In this document: one piece after another, positions 14,131-16,474 of the stretch
Layout: every line of letters starts with the position of its first letter
How positions within the stretch are numbered: the first letter of the stretch is position 1
From: Paenibacillus sp.
Lineage (GTDB): Bacteria > Bacillota > Bacilli > Paenibacillales > Paenibacillaceae
Assembly: GCA_029256665.1 (NCBI GenBank)
Contig: JAQSXN010000012.1
Span: 1-16,474, forward strand
DNA length: 16,474 nucleotides
Reading direction: 5' to 3'
Program-made: the position numbers and the translations under genes
The notes under the pieces: model-generated
The model's input: the letters and a program-made list of their open reading frames with translations, nothing else
Databases searched by the model: none
What the model was told of the DNA's origin: nothing

Positions 14131-14159
14131 CAACCGGCCTTAAAGCCGGTTGTCTATTT
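14131..14159 (+). terminator. Terminator of the lysine 6-dehydrogenase-like gene
   Basis: A perfect 8-bp stem (14131-14138 with 14145-14152) with a 6-base loop is followed by TCTATTT, about 40 bases after the stop codon. A smaller 5-bp hairpin, GGCAT/ATGCC, lies just upstream at 14094-14108. Confidence 0.75.
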
Positions 14160-14246
14160 GGGTGCGCGAGAAGTTGTGGTGATTCAGCGACGTCTTGTTG
14201 TCCAACTGAGATATTCGAAATAGCGCGGCTAGTGGATACGACAAGC
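14160..14246. other. Unassigned stretch between two hairpins
   Basis: These 87 bases separate the end of the dehydrogenase transcript from the hairpin at 14247-14276. The plus frame is open through it (CGDSATSCCPTEIFEIARL and onward), but the only available start lies inside the dehydrogenase gene, no ribosome binding site precedes it and I recognise no family. I see no promoter or repeat. It could be the remains of an inserted element or the body of a small RNA ending at the hairpin. Confidence 0.3.
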
Positions 14247-14276
14247 ACCGGCGATCGCTTAATAGCGATCGCCGGT
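14247..14276. terminator. Strong symmetric hairpin before the ars operon
   Basis: A perfect 13-bp stem (14247-14259 with 14264-14276) closes a TAAT loop. Each arm contains GCGATCGC, itself an 8-bp palindrome. The plus strand continues TATTACGTTTT, so it may terminate plus-strand transcripts and insulate the ars promoter. No T tract directly abuts the stem. Confidence 0.5.
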
Positions 14277-14326
14277 TATTACGTTTTAGTTGCTACTGAC
14301 TTACGTCCGATTTACAAAATATTAAT

Positions 14327-14374
14327 CATATAATCATTTACTTATATAATTACATTCGTATATAATTATGCTCA
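14327..14374. repeat. Three AT-rich repeats at 16-bp period, candidate ArsR operator
   Basis: TATATAATTA occurs at 14343-14352 and 14359-14368, and a variant CATATAATCA at 14327-14336. The copies start exactly 16 bp apart. They cover the ars promoter, the expected place for an arsenite-relieved ArsR repressor. AT-rich sequence makes some repetition likely by chance, but the exact period with identical 10-mers is striking. Confidence 0.55.
14337..14366 (+). promoter_or_regulatory. ars operon promoter
   Basis: TTTACT (14337-14342) and a perfect TATAAT (14361-14366) are 18 bp apart, giving a start near 14373 and a leader of about 30 bases with GGAGGAGGG. Further TATAAT hexamers at 14329 and 14345 lie in the other repeat copies and lack a good -35. 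Confidence 0.6.
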
Positions 14375-14403
14375 TCATATCAAAGCTACGGAGGAGGGAA
14401 CGG

Positions 14404-14715
14404 ATGCAACAAATCGACACGATGGCGGAACAACTAAAACTATTAGGGGATAAAACAAGACTTACGATTGTGGCCATGTTGAACGATCGCGCGCTTTGCG
14501 TCTGCGATATCGCCGAGCTGTTGGAAACGTCGCAGCCCAACGCCAGCCAACATTTGCGCAAACTAAAAGCGGCCGGTCTTGTCAGCGAAACCAGAAAAGG
14601 GCAGTGGATTTATTATTCCCTTCATATCGAGGATAAACCCGATGTCCAGGCGATCGTGAATCTTCTTCCGTCATTAAAGGAAAAAGTGAATCAATTAAAA
14701 AACGAGTGTAAGTAA
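14404..14715 (+). CDS. arsR: Arsenite-responsive ArsR/SmtB-family repressor
   Basis: A 103-residue winged-helix repressor that leaves the ars promoter when As(III) or Sb(III) binds. The metal site LCVCDI, with C32 and C34 at the start of the recognition-domain helix, is the classic ArsR type. The DNA-contact helix is seen in ETSQPNASQHLRKLKAAGLV, followed by the wing (RKGQWIYYSL). A third Cys, C102, sits near the C-terminus. The ATG at 14404 is chosen because GGAGGAGGG (14390-14398) lies just upstream; an upstream in-frame ATG at 14368 has no ribosome binding site and overlaps the promoter. It is the first gene of arsR-arsB-arsC, 15 bases before arsB, and should autoregulate through the repeats at 14327-14374. 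Confidence 0.95.
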   Translation: MQQIDTMAEQLKLLGDKTRLTIVAMLNDRALCVCDIAELLETSQPNASQHLRKLKAAGLVSETRKGQWIYYSLHIEDKPDVQAIVNLLPSLKEKVNQLKNECK

Positions 14716-14730
14716 TACGGAGGATGTTCC

Positions 14731-16029
14731 ATGGTGATCTTAGCTGTTCTTATTTTCTTGGTTACGCTGACCTTTGTCATCTGGCAGCCGAAGGGATTAA
14801 ACATTGGCTGGTCCGCAACGGCAGGCGCTATTCTTGCTTTAATATTCGGCGTTGTAAGTTTCGCCGACGTAGGGACGGTGGCGGGCATCGTGTGGAATGC
14901 CACATTGGCCTTTGTCGCGATCATTTTCATCTCATTGGTGCTGGATGCGATCGGTTTCTTCGAATGGTCGGCGCTGCATATGGCACGTTTGGCACGCGGT
15001 AACGGCTTGTTGATGTTTCTGTACATTATTTTGCTGGGTTCGGCGGTTTCCGCATTGTTCGCCAACGACGGAGCGGCGCTTATTATCACCCCAATCGTGC
15101 TTGCCATGGTTAGAGAGCTTAGGTTCGAGCAGAAGATGATTCTTCCCTTTGTTATGGCGAGCGGATTTATAGCGGACACCGCTTCGTTGCCGCTTGTTGT
15201 CAGCAATCTGGTCAATATCGTTTCCGCCGATTATTTCAACATTGGTTTTGCGGAATACGCATCAAGGATGTTAGTGCCCAACTTTTTCTCCATCGTTGCC
15301 AGTTTGATCGTTCTTTATCTGTTCTTTAACAAGAGCATTCCGAGGAAATACGATGTAACGCAACTGAAACACCCTAGGGAAGCCATCAAAGACCAGCGGT
15401 TGTTTAAGCTTTCCTGGGTTATTCTTGGGGCATTGCTCATCGCTTATTTCGTTAGCGAATGGTTTGCCGTTCCCGTATCCGTCATCGCCGGTCTTGCAGC
15501 TCTTGCGTTTTTGTTTACCGCCAATAAAAGCCCGGCTATTCAGACCTGGCAGCTGGTGAAAAATGCGCCTTGGGCCGTCGTCTTTTTCTCCATCGGCATG
15601 TATGTCGTCGTCTACGGGCTCCGGAATGCAGGATTGACCGATATGTTAGGAGACGTCATCCAACGGGTTGCGGACAATGGTTTATTCGCCGCGACAGTGG
15701 GGATGGGGTTTATCGCCGCCGTCTTATCTTCCGTCATGAACAATATGCCTACGGTCATGATTGACGCATTAGCCATTCAAGGCACCCAGACGAGTGGATT
15801 TATTCGGGAGGCGTTGATTTACGCCAATGTCATCGGCTCGGATTTAGGTCCCAAAATTACGCCCATCGGTTCGCTTGCTACGTTGTTGTGGCTGCATGTC
15901 CTATCTGCGAAGAACGTAAAAATCAGCTGGGGCTACTACTTCAAAGTGGGACTTCTTCTAACGGTTCCTACGTTATTCATTACGCTTGTCGGTCTATTTG
16001 TATGGCTTAGCCTGCTTGAGATGTTATAA
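14731..16029 (+). CDS. arsB: Arsenite efflux permease ArsB
   Basis: A 432-residue polytopic membrane protein that expels arsenite and antimonite using the proton motive force. Many hydrophobic segments run from the first residues ([17 protein letters not shown]) to the last. Family marks include [14 protein letters not shown] near the N-terminus, [20 protein letters not shown] with the conserved Asn-Asp, [18 protein letters not shown] and, in the second half, [17 protein letters not shown] and [23 protein letters not shown]. Length matches the ArsB family (about 430) and not Acr3 (about 350). GGAGG lies seven bases before the ATG. No arsA ATPase or arsD is seen in the window, so the pump is expected to work without an ATPase. 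The gene sits between arsR and arsC in one transcript. Confidence 0.95.
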   Translation: MVILAVLIFLVTLTFVIWQPKGLNIGWSATAGAILALIFGVVSFADVGTVAGIVWNATLAFVAIIFISLVLDAIGFFEWSALHMARLARGNGLLMFLYIILLGSAVSALFANDGAALIITPIVLAMVRELRFEQKMILPFVMASGFIADTASLPLVVSNLVNIVSADYFNIGFAEYASRMLVPNFFSIVASLIVLYLFFNKSIPRKYDVTQLKHPREAIKDQRLFKLSWVILGALLIAYFVSEWFAVPVSVIAGLAALAFLFTANKSPAIQTWQLVKNAPWAVVFFSIGMYVVVYGLRNAGLTDMLGDVIQRVADNGLFAATVGMGFIAAVLSSVMNNMPTVMIDALAIQGTQTSGFIREALIYANVIGSDLGPKITPIGSLATLLWLHVLSAKNVKISWGYYFKVGLLLTVPTLFITLVGLFVWLSLLEML

Positions 16030-16080
16030 ATTCAGTTTCGGCTGAGTTCACATAAAACCAGAATAAGGGAGATTGGAATC

Positions 16081-16474
16081 ATGGAAAACAATAAACCGCT
16101 TGTCTATTTCTTATGCACGGGCAATTCCTGCAGAAGCCAAATGGCTGACGGCTTTCTAAAGGCGCTTGGCGGAGACAAATACGAGGTGAAGAGCGCCGGG
16201 TTAGAGGCGCACGGCCTTAATCCGCGAGCCGTGCTTGTCATGGAGGAAGCCGGCGTAGACATCAGCCGGAACAGCTCCGACGTCATCGATCCGGCTATTC
16301 TAAACCAAGCCGACTTCGTTATTACGCTATGCGGCCACGCCGATGAACATTGTCCTGTCATATCGAATAACCAGGTAACGAAGTGGCATTGGGGATTTGA
16401 CGATCCAGCCAAGGCGACCGGAACGGAAGAGGAGATCATGAACCAATTTCGATCCGTTCGCGATGCGATCAAAC
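16081..16474 (+). CDS. arsC: Thioredoxin-coupled arsenate reductase, 3' end outside the window
   Basis: Reduces arsenate to arsenite, which ArsB exports. The first 131 codons are present, nearly the whole of a protein usually about 139 residues long. The fold is that of low-molecular-weight tyrosine phosphatases: P-loop CTGNSCRS with nucleophile C12, C17 as in the family, and the redox pair C84 and C91 in [12 protein letters not shown], matching Cys10, Cys15, Cys82 and Cys89 of the S. aureus pI258 / B. subtilis enzyme. [13 protein letters not shown] carries the conserved Asp of the acid loop. AAGGGAG lies nine bases before the ATG. It is 51 bases after arsB with no terminator between, so it is part of the operon. 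The thioredoxin-dependent class is well supported. Confidence 0.95.
   Translation, partial: MENNKPLVYFLCTGNSCRSQMADGFLKALGGDKYEVKSAGLEAHGLNPRAVLVMEEAGVDISRNSSDVIDPAILNQADFVITLCGHADEHCPVISNNQVTKWHWGFDDPAKATGTEEEIMNQFRSVRDAIK

Noticed and set aside
13986..14333. 115-codon plus frame running from the dehydrogenase 3' end into the ars leader
   Set aside because: Its start lies inside the dehydrogenase gene, there is no ribosome binding site, and it crosses two hairpins.
1..16474. CRISPR arrays, tRNA or rRNA genes, insertion sequences
   Set aside because: No spaced direct repeats of CRISPR size, no cloverleaf-like segments and no transposase-like frames were seen.

Overview
The window reads like a chromosome segment from a spore-former of the Paenibacillaceae type (Paenibacillus or Cohnella-like Bacillota). 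Supporting this are strong AGGAGG-type ribosome binding sites before nearly every gene, a YjgB-type DUF4309 lipoprotein, a YesN-type response regulator start, a membrane-sensor AraC remnant, a thioredoxin-type arsenate reductase and a moderately GC-rich codon use. The genus is an inference. I see no tRNA, rRNA, CRISPR array or intact mobile element.

Left part (1-4497). The start of a response regulator runs leftward out of the window. Next comes a leftward DUF4309 lipoprotein gene with a strong terminator and an ECF-sigma-like promoter. Divergent from it is an Old Yellow Enzyme-type flavin oxidoreductase that appears to lack part of its capping segment. A soluble hybrid histidine kinase follows (PAS-PAS-HisKA-HATPase-receiver), closed by a terminator.

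Middle part (4498-7857). An M14-type zinc carboxypeptidase stands alone between its own promoter and terminator. Then comes the wreck of an AraC-family regulator: a good ribosome binding site and ATG lead into seven codons and a stop, and the C-terminal half of the regulator follows in another frame. A convergent alanine racemase gene comes next.

Probable catabolic cluster (7858-14159). An aminotransferase and an ALDH-superfamily dehydrogenase are co-transcribed rightward. A CdaR-family diacid-responsive activator runs leftward and overlaps the ALDH 3' end by 7 bp. A D-2-hydroxyacid dehydrogenase and a lysine 6-dehydrogenase/saccharopine-dehydrogenase-like enzyme then run rightward. Together they fit L-lysine to piperideine-6-carboxylate, to 2-aminoadipate, to 2-oxoadipate, with the CdaR-type regulator a natural sensor of a six-carbon diacid. 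This reading is inferred from families and neighbourhood. The aminotransferase has lost about 50 residues near its N-terminus, so that step may be broken.

Right part (14160-16474). After two strong hairpins comes an arsenic resistance operon, arsR-arsB-arsC, cut by the window end inside arsC. Its promoter lies inside three AT-rich repeats at an exact 16-bp period, probably the ArsR operator.

The most unusual theme is that three unrelated genes (oxidoreductase, AraC regulator, aminotransferase) each seem to carry an internal deletion while their flanking residues remain well conserved.
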